Assembly: GCF_003312875.1 (NCBI RefSeq)
Contig: NZ_CP015163.1
Location: 7,688,001-7,752,000 of the forward strand
Direction of reading: 5' to 3'
DNA: 64,000 nt
DNA from: Amycolatopsis albispora
GTDB taxonomy: Bacteria > Actinomycetota > Actinomycetes > Mycobacteriales > Pseudonocardiaceae
Made by a program: the position numbers and the translations under genes. The first letter of the stretch is position 1. Each line of letters opens with the position of its first letter. The notes under the pieces are model-generated. The model was given only the letters and a program-made list of their open reading frames with translations. It ran no database searches and was not told the origin of the DNA. Positions 53,124 through 61,705 of the stretch are shown piece after piece.

Positions 53124-53643
53124 CCAGGAGTGCGATGCGGTCCTCGCCGAGGCCGCCGCGCAGCCTGCTGTCGCGGGTGAGCAGGACGAGCCCGTGCATC
53201 GCGCTCCAGGCGACTTCGGTGAAGGTCTCCGGGTCCTGGTCGCCCGCGTGCGGCGCGAACACCTGGTACAGCAGCGAGAAGGCGGTCTTGAGCTGCTCGG
53301 GCGCGTTTTCGCCGAACTCCAGTTCCGTGTGGAGGGTGAACATTGCGTCGTAGAGCACGGGATTGTCGAACGCGAAGTGCGTGTACGCGCGGACGAGCGA
53401 GTCGACCGACCAGGCGGGGCGCAGCGCCGTGGTCAGCTCCTCGATGCCTTGTAGCGCGACCGCGGTGACGATGGCGTCCTTGCCCGCGAAGTGGCTGTAG
53501 AGCACCGGCTGGCTGTAGCCGATGCGCTCGGACAGCCGCCGGGTGGTGACGGCCTCCCAGCCCTCCTGCTCGGCGAGTTCGCGGGCGGTGCGGATGATCA
53601 GCTGATGGCGTTCGGCGCGTTCACGCGCCCGGCGATCCGACAT
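53098..53643 (-). CDS. TetR family transcriptional repressor
   Basis: A 181-residue protein with an N-terminal helix-turn-helix (about residues 10-55, with VTTRRLSERIGYSQPVLYSHF) and an all-helical ligand domain. ATG at 53643. It faces away from the DUF4267 gene, and the 90 bases between them hold four identical-pattern palindromes (CTAGCNNNGCTAG), which are surely its operators or those of a paralogue. The inducer is unknown. Its 3' end overlaps osmC, so an antisense influence on that gene is possible. Confidence 0.93.
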   Translation of the reverse strand: MSDRRARERAERHQLIIRTARELAEQEGWEAVTTRRLSERIGYSQPVLYSHFAGKDAIVTAVALQGIEELTTALRPAWSVDSLVRAYTHFAFDNPVLYDAMFTLHTELEFGENAPEQLKTAFSLLYQVFAPHAGDQDPETFTEVAWSAMHGLVLLTRDSRLRGGLGEDRIALLVSLLGKSP

Positions 53644-53653
53644 GGGCCCAAAT

Positions 53654-53717
53654 CTAGCACCGCTAGCCAAACTAGCACCGCTAGTGCTAGCGTCGCTAGA
53701 AATCCTAGCAACGCTAG
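53654..53717. promoter_or_regulatory. Array of four CTAGCNNNGCTAG operators
   Basis: 13-base palindromes start at 53654, 53672, 53687 and 53705 (middle bases ACC, ACC, GTC, AAC). The spacings are 18, 15 and 18 bases, so the whole array is symmetric about 53685. It lies directly between the divergent TetR and DUF4267 starts and the last site is nine bases from the DUF4267 ribosome site. Probable binding region for the adjacent TetR protein, controlling both genes. Confidence 0.85.
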
Positions 53718-53733
53718 TTTTCTGGAGGGTCTC

Positions 53734-54156
53734 ATGGCACAGAAGATCGCCAACGCCATCGTGCTGGTGGTGGGTCTCGGCATCATCTACGTCGGCGCGA
53801 ATTTCCTGCTCGGCCCGGATGCCGCCGCCACGGGCTACGGCGTCCCGGCCTCGTCGGCGGGTGATGCTGGTGCCTACCTGGCGGTTAAAGGCATCCGGGA
53901 CGTCGCTTCGGGGCTCGTTTTGCTGACCCTGATGGCACTGGGCCAGCGGCGGGCGATGGGCTGGGTGCTGCTCGCGATGACCGTGATCCCCCTGACCGAC
54001 GGCCTCATCGTGCTAACCCACGACGGCTCAGTCGCCGCGGCTTTCGGCTGGCACTTCAGCACCGCCGCGGTGATGCTGGTCGGCGTCTCGCTGATCCTGT
54101 CAGGCGCACCCAAGCCCGCCGGACACGCCAAGCAGCCGAGCGTCCAAAGCACCTGA
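53734..54156 (+). CDS. DUF4267 family small membrane protein
   Basis: A 140-residue protein, ATG at 53734 with CTGGAGGG upstream. Four transmembrane helices are predicted (for example AIVLVVGLGIIYVGANFLL, ASGLVLLTLMALG, GWVLLAMTVIPLTDGLIVL, FSTAAVMLVGVSLIL), with the conserved AYLAVKGIRDVASG loop between the first two. The family has no known function; members are often controlled by a neighbouring TetR gene, as appears here. Confidence 0.85.
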   Translation: MAQKIANAIVLVVGLGIIYVGANFLLGPDAAATGYGVPASSAGDAGAYLAVKGIRDVASGLVLLTLMALGQRRAMGWVLLAMTVIPLTDGLIVLTHDGSVAAAFGWHFSTAAVMLVGVSLILSGAPKPAGHAKQPSVQST

Positions 54157-54933
54157 CCCCCCTTCCGCCCCCACGCCCAGCCGCCCCCACACCCAGCCAC
54201 CCTCCACAGCCGCCCCCCGACCACGAAGCGCCACCGACCACGAAGCGCCCTGCCTCCCGACGCCAGGCCCCCCGAGGACCCGGCCCGGCCCGGCAAGGCG
54301 CCTCGCCCGGCCCGCCCCAACCTCGACAAAGCTCGCTGATGGCCCCTCGCGGCCCGGCGTTCACCGCCGCTCGGCGCTGGCCGCCGGACCACTCGGCCGC
54401 CACCGAAGCCCACGCTCCGCCCGCCCCCGACCTCCAGCCCCGGCACCCGGCGCCGGTGCCCGGCAGCTGGCGCCCGGCAGCCGGCGCCCGGGGTCGGCGG
54501 CTGGTGCCCGGCGGCTGGCGCCCGGGGTCGGGCGCCTGGGGGCGGCGGCTGGCGTTCGGTGCCCGGCGGCCGACGGCTGCCCCTCGGGGCCGGTGGCTGA
54601 TGCTCGGGGCCGGTGTGTCTGGTGCCCGGCGGTCGATGCTCGGGCCGGTGGCGGTGCCAGGCGGCGGTGTGTCCGGTGCCCGGCGGCTGGCGCTCGGGGG
54701 ATGGCTGGCGCTCGGTGGCTGCCAACAACAAACCTGCTCGCTGGCGGCGCTGTCATCGCCGAAGTGGCCACCGCGAGCCGGGGAGCAGCTGGCGTGGCTG
54801 CTGGGTGACCTAGCCGTCGCGGGTTGGCTGCGGCTCGGCGCAGCGGCGAAGCCGCTCGCGGGTGGCGCCGCCGACGCTGGTGCCGCACCAAAGGGCCGCA
54901 CCAAAGGCGTCAGCCGACGGCTGTGCGGCCCGG
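54157..54933. repeat. 777-base noncoding stretch with degenerate GC-rich repeats
   Basis: The first part is a C-rich, pyrimidine-dominated tract with two copies of CCGACCACGAAGCGCC (54217-54232 and 54234-54249). From about 54440 to 54720 imperfect repeats of the unit GCCCGGCGGCTGGCGCTCGG recur with irregular spacing. Both strands carry open frames, but they are just translations of the repeats (Arg/Pro/Gly-rich) without normal codon bias. No promoter or RNA structure is clear. It may be a decayed gene or a replication-slippage hotspot. Confidence 0.6.
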
Positions 54934-55281
54934 TCAGGAGTCGGTGGTGGTGGCTTTCCAGACCACGTAGGCCTCATCCGCGTCCGTGGTCATGGCTTCG
55001 ATGAACTTTTCGTTGTCGAAACCGGGCAGGGCCTGGAGGCGTTCGATGAGGGCGTCGGCCGCGGGGTCGCCGCTGGGGATGGCGGTGCCCTTGCCGTCGG
55101 CGCCGGCCAGCATGATGAACACGTCCTCTTTCCAGGGCCCCTCGGGAATCACCCTGATCACCACGGCGGACAGCTCAGCCCAGGTGACGGACTCCTCGGT
55201 ACCGTCGGCGAGCTGCCGGCGGACCCCGGTGTCGTCGACGCCGACCGAGCGGGACTGCGCGTGGGTTGAGTCCTGGGACAA
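54934..55281 (-). CDS. Conserved hypothetical protein, 115 residues
   Basis: A small acidic protein with normal codon bias. It reads like a mixed alpha/beta domain: VSWAEL-like segment VTWAELSAVVIRVIPEGPW, then EDVFIMLAGADGKGTAIPSG, and a C-terminal helix region LQALPGFDNEKFIEAM. There is no signal or membrane helix. I cannot assign a family name with confidence. It is 56 bases upstream of the helicase gene on the same strand only in the sense of sharing orientation: the helicase lies before it, so they are not in one operon order with it as promoter-distal partner. Confidence 0.7.
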   Translation of the reverse strand: MSQDSTHAQSRSVGVDDTGVRRQLADGTEESVTWAELSAVVIRVIPEGPWKEDVFIMLAGADGKGTAIPSGDPAADALIERLQALPGFDNEKFIEAMTTDADEAYVVWKATTTDS

Positions 55282-55337
55282 CTACGACTCCCTCGTCTTT
55301 GCGTTCCGTTTACGGTACTGCCGCGAGGTCCGGGCGC

Positions 55338-57416
55338 TCAGGCGGGGGCGGCGGCATCCAGCCGCCGCAGCGCGGCCCTGGCCACTTCCGGGTCGGTGGT
55401 CGGCCAGAACGGCGGCAGCGAAGCCCGCAGGAAACCGCCGTACCTGGCGTTCGCCAGCCGCGAGTCGAGGATCGCCACCACCCCGCGGTCGCTGGTCGAC
55501 CGGTGCAGCCGCCCGACGCCCTGCGCCAGCAGCAGCGCGGCGTGCGTGGCGGCCACGGTGAGGAAACCGTTGCCACCGCGGGCCTCCACCGCGCGCTGCC
55601 GCGCCGAGGACACCGGATCGTCCGGCCGCGGGAACGGCAGCCTGTCCACCAGCACCAGCTGCAACGCCGGCCCCGGCACGTCCACGCCCTGCCACAGCGA
55701 CAACGTGCCGAACAGGCACGTCCGCGGGTCCTCGCTGAACTTGCGCACCAGCAGCGAGGTCGAATCGTCGCCCTGGCAAAGGATCGGGTGCTTGACCCGG
55801 TCCCGCAGCTCCTCGGTGGCCTGCTTCGCCGCGCGCATCGACGAGAACAGCCCGAGCGTGCGCCCGCCCGCCGCCTCGATCAGCTCGGCGATCTCGTCGA
55901 GCGTGCGCTCGGCGAGCCCGTCCCGGCCGGGCGTCGGCAGGTGCTTGGCCATGTACAGAATGCCGTTCTTGCGGTGGTCGAACGGCGAACCGACGTCCAG
56001 CCCGGTCCACCGCACGGTCTCCTTGTCCGACGGCGCCGCCTTCTCCGTGGCCGTGCCGGGGTCGGGCTTCCGCTCGGCCGCCTGCGACGGCGGCAGCCCC
56101 CACTGCCTGGCCAGCGTGTCGAAGGTGCCGCCGAGCGCCAGCGTGGCCGACGTCAGCACGGTCGTGGTCTGGCCGAAGACGCGCTCCCGCAGCAGCCCCG
56201 CCACGCTCAGCGGCGCCACGTGCAGCGCGGGCGGCCGCGGGTTCGACGAGTACGGGTCGCCGCTGAGCCACACCACGTCCGGCCGGTGCGCCTGGTCCTC
56301 GTCGAACGCCTCCAGCAACCGGACCGCGGTGTCGTGCACCTCCTCCAGCAGCGTGCGCGCGAGCTTGCGGGCGGTCGCCTCGTCGGCGCCGTCGTCCTTG
56401 CGGTCGGACCCGAGCGCCGACAGGCAGGTGTGCGCGGCGTCCCGGACCGCGGGCAGCGCGCCCTTCAGCGCCTGCGGCAGCGAGTCCATCCGGCCGGACG
56501 GCAGGTCGTCGAGCACCAGCGCCAGCCCGTCGCTGGCCTCCATCAGCCGGTCGGCCACGTCGGCGTCGATCAGCTTGCCGCAGCGGCGCCCGGCGGTGGA
56601 CACCATCGCGCTGGTCAGCTCCGCGGTGGCCACCGAGGTCACCCTGTCGACCAGCTCGTGCGCCTCGTCGATGACCACCACGTCGTGCTCGGGCAGCACC
56701 TGGTAACCCTGCAGCGCGTCGATGGCGAGCAGCGCGTGGTTGGTGACCACCACGTCCGCGCGCCCGGCCTCGGCCCGCGCGCGCTCGGCGAAGCAGTCGG
56801 TGCCGATCGGGCAGCGGGACACGCCGAGGCATTCGCGCGCGGACACCGACACCTGCCGCCACGCCTGGTCGGACACGCCGGGCACCAGCTCGTCGCGGTC
56901 GCCGGTCTCGGTGTCCGAGGACCACTCGTGCAGCCGCTTGACCTCCTTGCCCATGCGCGACACCGCGAACGGGTCGAACAGGCCCTGGTCCTCCGGCTCC
57001 TCCGGGGCACCGGTGTCGAGCCGGTGCAGGCAGAGGTAGTTGCGGCGGCCCTTGAGAATGGCGAAGGTCGGCTCGCGCCCGAGCGGCTTCTTCAGCGCCT
57101 TCGCCAGCCGGGGCAGGTCCCGGTCGACGAGCTGGCGCTGCAGCGCGATGGTCGCGGTGGAGACCACCACCGTGGTGCCCTTCTCCACCGCGTGCCGGAT
57201 CGCGGGCACCAGGTAGGCCAGCGACTTGCCGGTCCCGGTGCCCGCCTGCACGGCCAGGTGCTCGCCGGTGCGGATGGCGCGGCCGACCGCGTCGGCCATC
57301 GCCACCTGGCCGGGGCGCTCGGCCCCGCCGACCGACTCCACGGCGTGCGTGAGCAACTCCAGCACCCCCGGAAGGCTGCCCTTGCGTGCGGCGGTGAGCT
57401 CAGCGGTCTTCGGCAC
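55338..57416 (-). CDS. DinG/XPD-family ATP-dependent helicase
   Basis: About 692 residues. Superfamily 2 helicase with Walker A VQAGTGTGKSLAYL (about residues 55-68), VVVIDEAHELVD (about 245-256), and C-terminal motifs near FGTLSLWQGVDVPG and VGRLHRSTSD. Cysteines suited to an iron-sulfur cluster lie between motifs I and II (NYLCLHR, and ARECLGVSRCPIGTDC). XPD-like helicases unwind 5' to 3' in DNA repair. The start is uncertain: GTG at 57416 is used; a TTG at 57425 adds three residues. Confidence 0.92.
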   Translation of the reverse strand: MPKTAELTAARKGSLPGVLELLTHAVESVGGAERPGQVAMADAVGRAIRTGEHLAVQAGTGTGKSLAYLVPAIRHAVEKGTTVVVSTATIALQRQLVDRDLPRLAKALKKPLGREPTFAILKGRRNYLCLHRLDTGAPEEPEDQGLFDPFAVSRMGKEVKRLHEWSSDTETGDRDELVPGVSDQAWRQVSVSARECLGVSRCPIGTDCFAERARAEAGRADVVVTNHALLAIDALQGYQVLPEHDVVVIDEAHELVDRVTSVATAELTSAMVSTAGRRCGKLIDADVADRLMEASDGLALVLDDLPSGRMDSLPQALKGALPAVRDAAHTCLSALGSDRKDDGADEATARKLARTLLEEVHDTAVRLLEAFDEDQAHRPDVVWLSGDPYSSNPRPPALHVAPLSVAGLLRERVFGQTTTVLTSATLALGGTFDTLARQWGLPPSQAAERKPDPGTATEKAAPSDKETVRWTGLDVGSPFDHRKNGILYMAKHLPTPGRDGLAERTLDEIAELIEAAGGRTLGLFSSMRAAKQATEELRDRVKHPILCQGDDSTSLLVRKFSEDPRTCLFGTLSLWQGVDVPGPALQLVLVDRLPFPRPDDPVSSARQRAVEARGGNGFLTVAATHAALLLAQGVGRLHRSTSDRGVVAILDSRLANARYGGFLRASLPPFWPTTDPEVARAALRRLDAAAPA

Positions 57417-57443
57417 GAGGAGCAACGGTACCGGGGGCCACCG

Positions 57444-58046
57444 TCAGTTCTGGCGGCGGAAGCGGTTCACCAGCGCCCAGGTGACCGGCAGCAGGCCGGC
57501 CGCCACGACGATCTTCAGCGCGTCACCGATCAGGAACGGCAGCACGCCCTTGTCGAAGGCGGTGCCGAGGTCCATCGACGCGGCGGCCATCAGCCACGGC
57601 ACGCCGACCGCGTAGATCACCAGGTTGCCGAGCACCATGGTGCCCGCGGTGCGCAGCGGGGTGCGGTCGCCGCCGCGCCCGGCCAGCGCGCCCACCAGCG
57701 CCCCGGCCAGCACGAAGCCGGCGATGTACCCGGCGCTGGCGCCGAACATGCCGGAGGTGCCGCCGTTGAACCACGGCACGCCGGCCGCGCCGACGAGCAG
57801 GTAGAGCAGCATGGCCGCGCCGCCGCGCTGCCAGCCCAGCGCCGCGCCGACCAGCAGGGCGGCGAAGGTCTGGCCGGTCATCGGCACCGGGCTGCCGGGA
57901 ACCGGGATGACCAGCTGCGCGGCCAGGCCGGTGAGCCCGGCGCCGGCGGCGACCAGGGTGATGTCACGGACCAGCGCACCGGGGATGAGATCCGCCAGCA
58001 CCGGACGGCGGGCGGCGAGGGTCAGCGTCGACAAAGCGGCCTCCAC
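57444..58046 (-). CDS. bioY: BioY biotin transporter (S component of an ECF transporter)
   Basis: A 200-residue membrane protein with six helices. BioY motifs are QLVIPVPGSPVPMTGQTFAA and the GGTSGMFGASAGYIAGFVLA segment, ending with DALKIVVAAGLLPVTW. It binds biotin and works with an energy-coupling ATPase pair (BioMN or shared EcfAT), whose genes are not seen here, or alone with low capacity. GTG start at 58046 fits the family length. It follows the helicase region on the same strand, 27 bases beyond its start, so it has its own promoter upstream of 58046. Confidence 0.93.
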   Translation of the reverse strand: MEAALSTLTLAARRPVLADLIPGALVRDITLVAAGAGLTGLAAQLVIPVPGSPVPMTGQTFAALLVGAALGWQRGGAAMLLYLLVGAAGVPWFNGGTSGMFGASAGYIAGFVLAGALVGALAGRGGDRTPLRTAGTMVLGNLVIYAVGVPWLMAAASMDLGTAFDKGVLPFLIGDALKIVVAAGLLPVTWALVNRFRRQN

Positions 58047-58238
58047 GTTCGTGCCTGAGCGATTGCATGCCTGAAGCTCAAGGCAGGTTAACGCCGGTGG
58101 ACCGGCAATATCCCCCGAAGTCGGGTAGCTCACTGTCCACTCTTCCGGGTGGTAGCGGCCTGCCGGGGTTCGGCTCTTGATCTCCCCGGCCGATGTCGAT
58201 GGAGGGAAATTCACGTTTCGGTGGAGGGAGTGACCCCC

Positions 58239-58883
58239 GTGTCGAAGTTGAGGAAGGCCGCGATAGCGGCGTGCGCGTGCGGCGGGCTGCTCGTCGCACC
58301 GGGAGCGGCGCAAGCGGCACCGGTGGCCAGCGCGTCCGCGACCGCGGGCACGGTCGACGTCACCGCGGGTGCGCAGACCGTGCGGGAGGGGCCGATCGCC
58401 GAATGTCGGCTGGGTGCGCAGGACACCGCCAGCTCACCCGGCGTCGAGGCCGGGACCACGCGGTTCGGCAAGAGCGAGTCGCAGTGCTCGCGCGCGGAAA
58501 CCGGGTTCGCCACCGGCATGGTGCGCGGGCAGCGGTTCGAGACCAAGGTGCTGCGCAAGTACGGCGGCCCGACGATCAAGGTGCGCACGTACAGCGCGCG
58601 CTGCGACACCACCACCAACGGCGCCAGCGGCCTGGTCGAGCTGAGCGACGTGGCCGGCATCGAGGTGCCGTCGAGCATCCCGCCCGGTCACACCGTGGAC
58701 CTGCCCGGCGAGGACGGCAAGCCGCTGGCCCGCGTGGTGCTCAACGAGATCGTCGTGCCGGAGCCGCCGGACGGCAGCCTGGCCACCAACGCGATGCGCA
58801 TCCAGCTGTTCCCGGAGGGCGGCCCGGCCACCGGCGAGATCGTCGTCGGCTCGGCCAGCTGCGACCCGTACGGTGACGCCTGA
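58239..58883 (+). CDS. Secreted protein of unknown function (choice-of-anchor-P-like)
   Basis: A 214-residue protein from the GTG at 58239 (GGAGGGAG upstream; a GTG at 58230 is also possible). A signal peptide (KLRKAAIAACACGGLLVAPG, cleavage near AQA-AP) leads to a beta-rich mature part of about 180 residues with four cysteines (IAECRL, ESQCSRA, SARCDTT, SASCDP) that may form two disulfides. The closing IVVGSASC recalls actinobacterial choice-of-anchor P proteins, but the match is weak. It is divergent from bioY and ends at a shared terminator. Confidence 0.7.
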   Translation: MSKLRKAAIAACACGGLLVAPGAAQAAPVASASATAGTVDVTAGAQTVREGPIAECRLGAQDTASSPGVEAGTTRFGKSESQCSRAETGFATGMVRGQRFETKVLRKYGGPTIKVRTYSARCDTTTNGASGLVELSDVAGIEVPSSIPPGHTVDLPGEDGKPLARVVLNEIVVPEPPDGSLATNAMRIQLFPEGGPATGEIVVGSASCDPYGDA

Positions 58884-58890
58884 GTGACGC

Positions 58891-58923
58891 CACCCCGGTG
58901 GTCAGCCGCTGACCACCGGGGTG
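58891..58923. terminator. Bidirectional hairpin overlapping the end of the nicotinamidase gene
   Basis: Arms of 16 bases (58891-58906 and 58908-58923) are perfectly complementary; in practice the innermost pairs open as a loop. The stem includes the last codons and stop of the convergent nicotinamidase gene (58902-58904), and serves both it and the secreted protein gene. Confidence 0.75.
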
Positions 58924-59474
58924 CCGGTCAGCTCGGCACCGGCGGTGCGCAGGTCGGCCAGCGCCTTGTCCACAGTGGACCGCGAGACGCCCGCGGTCAG
59001 GTCGAGCAGCACCCGCACGCGGAAACCGGCCTCGGCGGCGTCCAGCGCGGTCGCCCGGACGCAGTGGTCGGTGGCGATGCCGACCACGTCGACGCTGTCC
59101 ACCTCCCGCGCGCGCAGCCAGTCCGCCAGGTTCTCGCCGGTTTCGGTGCTGCCCTCGAAGCCGGAGTAGCCGTCGCTGTACTGGCCCTTCGAGAACACCG
59201 CGGAGATCGGCGCCACGTCGAGCGCGGGGTGGAAGGCCGCGCCGGGCGTACCGGCCTCGCAGTGCCGCGGCCACGACCGCACGAAGTCCGGTTCGTCGCT
59301 GAAGTGCGCGCCGGGATCGATGTGGTAGTCCCTGGTCGCGACCACCTGGTCGTAGGCGTTCTCCCGCAGGAAACCGGAGATCCGGGCGGCCAGCTCGGCG
59401 CCGCCGGCCACCCCCAGCGCCCCGCCCTCGCAGAAGTCGTTCTGCACGTCCACCACGATCAACGCGTTCGCCAT
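58902..59474 (-). CDS. pncA: Nicotinamidase
   Basis: A 190-residue protein with the catalytic triad Asp9 (VVDVQNDF), Lys96 (FSKGQYSDGYSG) and Cys138 (ATDHCVRAT), and metal ligands Asp49, His51, His57 and His71 (RDYHIDPGAHFS and RHCEAG). The positions agree with mycobacterial PncA, which also activates pyrazinamide. It hydrolyses nicotinamide to nicotinate. The upstream gene on the same strand is pncB, 14 bases away, so the pair makes NAD from nicotinamide. ATG at 59474. Confidence 0.95.
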   Translation of the reverse strand: MANALIVVDVQNDFCEGGALGVAGGAELAARISGFLRENAYDQVVATRDYHIDPGAHFSDEPDFVRSWPRHCEAGTPGAAFHPALDVAPISAVFSKGQYSDGYSGFEGSTETGENLADWLRAREVDSVDVVGIATDHCVRATALDAAEAGFRVRVLLDLTAGVSRSTVDKALADLRTAGAELTGTPVVSG

Positions 59475-59488
59475 CGCGGGTGCCCCTT

Positions 59489-60793
59489 TCAGCGGAAAAC
59501 GGTGGGCACGGCGGGCTCGCCGTGCGACAGCTTCAGGCCCTCCCACGGCAGGCTGACCAGGCCCTTGCGCAGGAGTTGCCGCGCGTCGTCCAGGGTGGGC
59601 AGGTCGTCGACGGGCTGTCCAGCCCGCACCAGGGGGATCTGCAGTTCGCGGTCGTCCGGGCCGAGTTCGGGCGCGGGCCCGCCGGCCGGGTAGACCACCT
59701 CTTCGAGCGCGGTGCCGGTCGGCTTGTGCCGCCGGATGGCGCCCTTGCGGCCCCCGCGCGACTCCTTGTGCGTGCTGCGCTTGGCGACCGGGCGGCCGTC
59801 CACCTCGACCAGCTTGTAGACCATGCCCGCGGTCGGCGCGCCGGAACCGGTGACCACCGAGGTGCCCACGCCGTACGCGTCCACCGGCTCGGCACGCAGG
59901 GCCGCGATGGCGTGCTCGTCGAGGTCACCGGAGACCACGATCCTGGTGTCCTTGGCCCCGAGCGCGTCGAGCTGCTCGCGGGCCCGGCGGGCCAGCGGGC
60001 CCACGTCGCCGGAATCGATCCGGATGGCGCCCAGTTCCGGCCCGGCCACCCGGACCGCGGTCTCGATGCCCGCGGTGATGTCGTAGGTGTCCACCAGCAG
60101 CGTGGTGTCCGCGCCGAGCTTGTCCACCTGCGCGCGGAACGCCTGCTCCTCGCTGTCGTGCAGCAGCATGAACGCGTGCGCGACGGTACCGCGGGTGGGG
60201 ATGCCGTAGCGGCGGCCGGCCTCCAGGTTGGAGGTGGTGGCGAAACCGGCCAGGTAGGCGGCCCTGGCGGCGGCGACCGCGGCGTACTCGTGCGTGCGGC
60301 GCCCGCCCATCTCGATGATCGGCCTGCCGTGCGCGGCGCTGGACATGCGCGCGGCGGCCGAGGCGATCGCGCTGTCGTGGTTGAGGATGGACAGCACCAG
60401 CGTCTCCAGCACCACGGCCTCGGCGAAGCTGCCGCGGACGGTGAGGATGGGGGAGCCGGGGAAGTACAGCTCGCCCTCGGCGTAGCCGTCCACGTCGCCG
60501 CTGAACTCGTAGTCGGCCAGCCAGGACAGCGTCTCGGCGTCCACCACGGCGGTCGACTCCAGCTGGCTGATCTCGGCGTCGGTGAAGCGGAAGTCCCCGA
60601 TCGCGTCGATCACCCGCGCGGTGCCCGCGACGACGCCGTAGCGCCGCCCGTCCGGCAGCCGCCGGGCGAACACCTCGAAAACACAGGGCCGGTCGGCGGT
60701 GCCGTCGGCGAGCGCGCTGCCCAGCATGGTCAGCTCGTAGTGGTCGGTGAGCAGCGCGGTGCTGAGCTCGCTGCCGGTTCGCGTCCAGGCCAT
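59489..60793 (-). CDS. pncB: Nicotinate phosphoribosyltransferase
   Basis: A 434-residue enzyme joining nicotinate to phosphoribosyl pyrophosphate. Signatures are [15 protein letters not shown] near the N-terminus, [19 protein letters not shown], the [20 protein letters not shown] region, [16 protein letters not shown] and IRIDSGDVG, then SGDLDEHAI and GVGTSVVTG for the phosphate. ATG at 60793. First gene of the pncB-pncA NAD salvage operon; it is divergent from clpS across 64 bases. Confidence 0.95.
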   Translation of the reverse strand: MAWTRTGSELSTALLTDHYELTMLGSALADGTADRPCVFEVFARRLPDGRRYGVVAGTARVIDAIGDFRFTDAEISQLESTAVVDAETLSWLADYEFSGDVDGYAEGELYFPGSPILTVRGSFAEAVVLETLVLSILNHDSAIASAAARMSSAAHGRPIIEMGGRRTHEYAAVAAARAAYLAGFATTSNLEAGRRYGIPTRGTVAHAFMLLHDSEEQAFRAQVDKLGADTTLLVDTYDITAGIETAVRVAGPELGAIRIDSGDVGPLARRAREQLDALGAKDTRIVVSGDLDEHAIAALRAEPVDAYGVGTSVVTGSGAPTAGMVYKLVEVDGRPVAKRSTHKESRGGRKGAIRRHKPTGTALEEVVYPAGGPAPELGPDDRELQIPLVRAGQPVDDLPTLDDARQLLRKGLVSLPWEGLKLSHGEPAVPTVFR

Positions 60794-60857
60794 GGTCCAA
60801 CCCTATGGGCTGACCTGCCGAAGCACGGGATGCGGGCGGCGTGACACCATGGAGGCC

Positions 60858-61151
60858 ATGAGTACGCCTGCCGCCGAACCGATGGTGGAGCCGTCCGCGG
60901 CCGACCTGGGGGCTGAGGACAAACCGTGGCAGACAGTGGTCTGGAACGACCCGGTGAACCTCATGTCGTACGTGACCTACGTGTTCCAGAAGCTGTTCGG
61001 GTACAGCCGCGAGCACGCCACCAAGTTGATGCTGGACGTCCACCACAAGGGCAAAGCCATCGTCTCCTCTGGGGGCAAGGAGAAGGTGGAGGGTGACGTG
61101 GCGAAGCTGCACGCCGCCGGGTTGTGGGCAACCATGGAGCACCCGTCGTGA
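60858..61151 (+). CDS. clpS: ClpS, adaptor of the ClpAP/ClpCP protease
   Basis: About 97 residues. The core [20 protein letters not shown] followed by [24 protein letters not shown] is the N-degron-binding ClpS fold, with the Asn-Asp-Pro-Val-Asn segment and His lining the pocket. It delivers proteins with bulky N-terminal residues to Clp protease. ATG codons at 60849 and 60858 are both possible. The DUF2017 gene overlaps its stop (GTGA), an arrangement conserved in actinobacteria. Confidence 0.95.
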   Translation: MSTPAAEPMVEPSAADLGAEDKPWQTVVWNDPVNLMSYVTYVFQKLFGYSREHATKLMLDVHHKGKAIVSSGGKEKVEGDVAKLHAAGLWATMEHPS

Positions 61152-61705
61152 AGCCGTGGCGCCGCAAGGGCGCACGCCTGCAGGCCGGCTTCGAGCAGCA
61201 GGAGGCCGCCGTGCTGCGCGGCCTGATCAGCCAGGTCGACGACATGCTGCGCGCCCGGTCGGAGGAGGCGCCGCAGGACGAGCTGGCCGAGCTGACCGGC
61301 ATCCGCACCGGCCCCAGCGAGGCGCCGAGCGACCCGGTGCTCTCGCGCCTGCTGCCCGACTTCCACCGCCTGGACCCGGACGCCCCGGCCAAGGAGGACC
61401 TCGACTCCGCCGCCGCGCTGCGCTCGCTGCACGAGCCGGAGGTGCTCGACGCGAAGGTCGGCGTGGCCGCCGTGGTGCTGGAGACGCTGTCGCCGGACGG
61501 CGGTGAGGTGCGGCTGAGCTTCGAGCAGGCCGACGCCTGGCTGTCCGCGCTGAACGACGTGCGCCTGGCGCTCGGCACCGCGCTCGACGTCACCGAGGAC
61601 ATGCCCGACGAGCTGCCGCCGGAGGACCCGCGCGCGCCGCACCTCGGGGTGTACCACTGGCTGACCTGGGTGCAGGAAAGCCTGGTACAGGCGCTGACCG
61701 AATGA
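61148..61705 (+). CDS. DUF2017 family protein
   Basis: A 185-residue protein from the GTG at 61148 that overlaps the clpS stop. It is mostly helical and acidic; family segments are [33 protein letters not shown] and the C-terminal [19 protein letters not shown]. The family always follows clpS in actinobacteria, so a role with Clp adaptor function is plausible, but no activity has been shown. Its stop overlaps the next ATG (ATGA). Confidence 0.88.
   Translation: MKPWRRKGARLQAGFEQQEAAVLRGLISQVDDMLRARSEEAPQDELAELTGIRTGPSEAPSDPVLSRLLPDFHRLDPDAPAKEDLDSAAALRSLHEPEVLDAKVGVAAVVLETLSPDGGEVRLSFEQADAWLSALNDVRLALGTALDVTEDMPDELPPEDPRAPHLGVYHWLTWVQESLVQALTE

Noticed and set aside
54339..55004. Forward frame of 221 residues (and a reverse frame) in the repeat field
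   Set aside because: Both are translations of the degenerate repeat, and the forward frame also runs into the well-supported reverse gene at 54934-55281.
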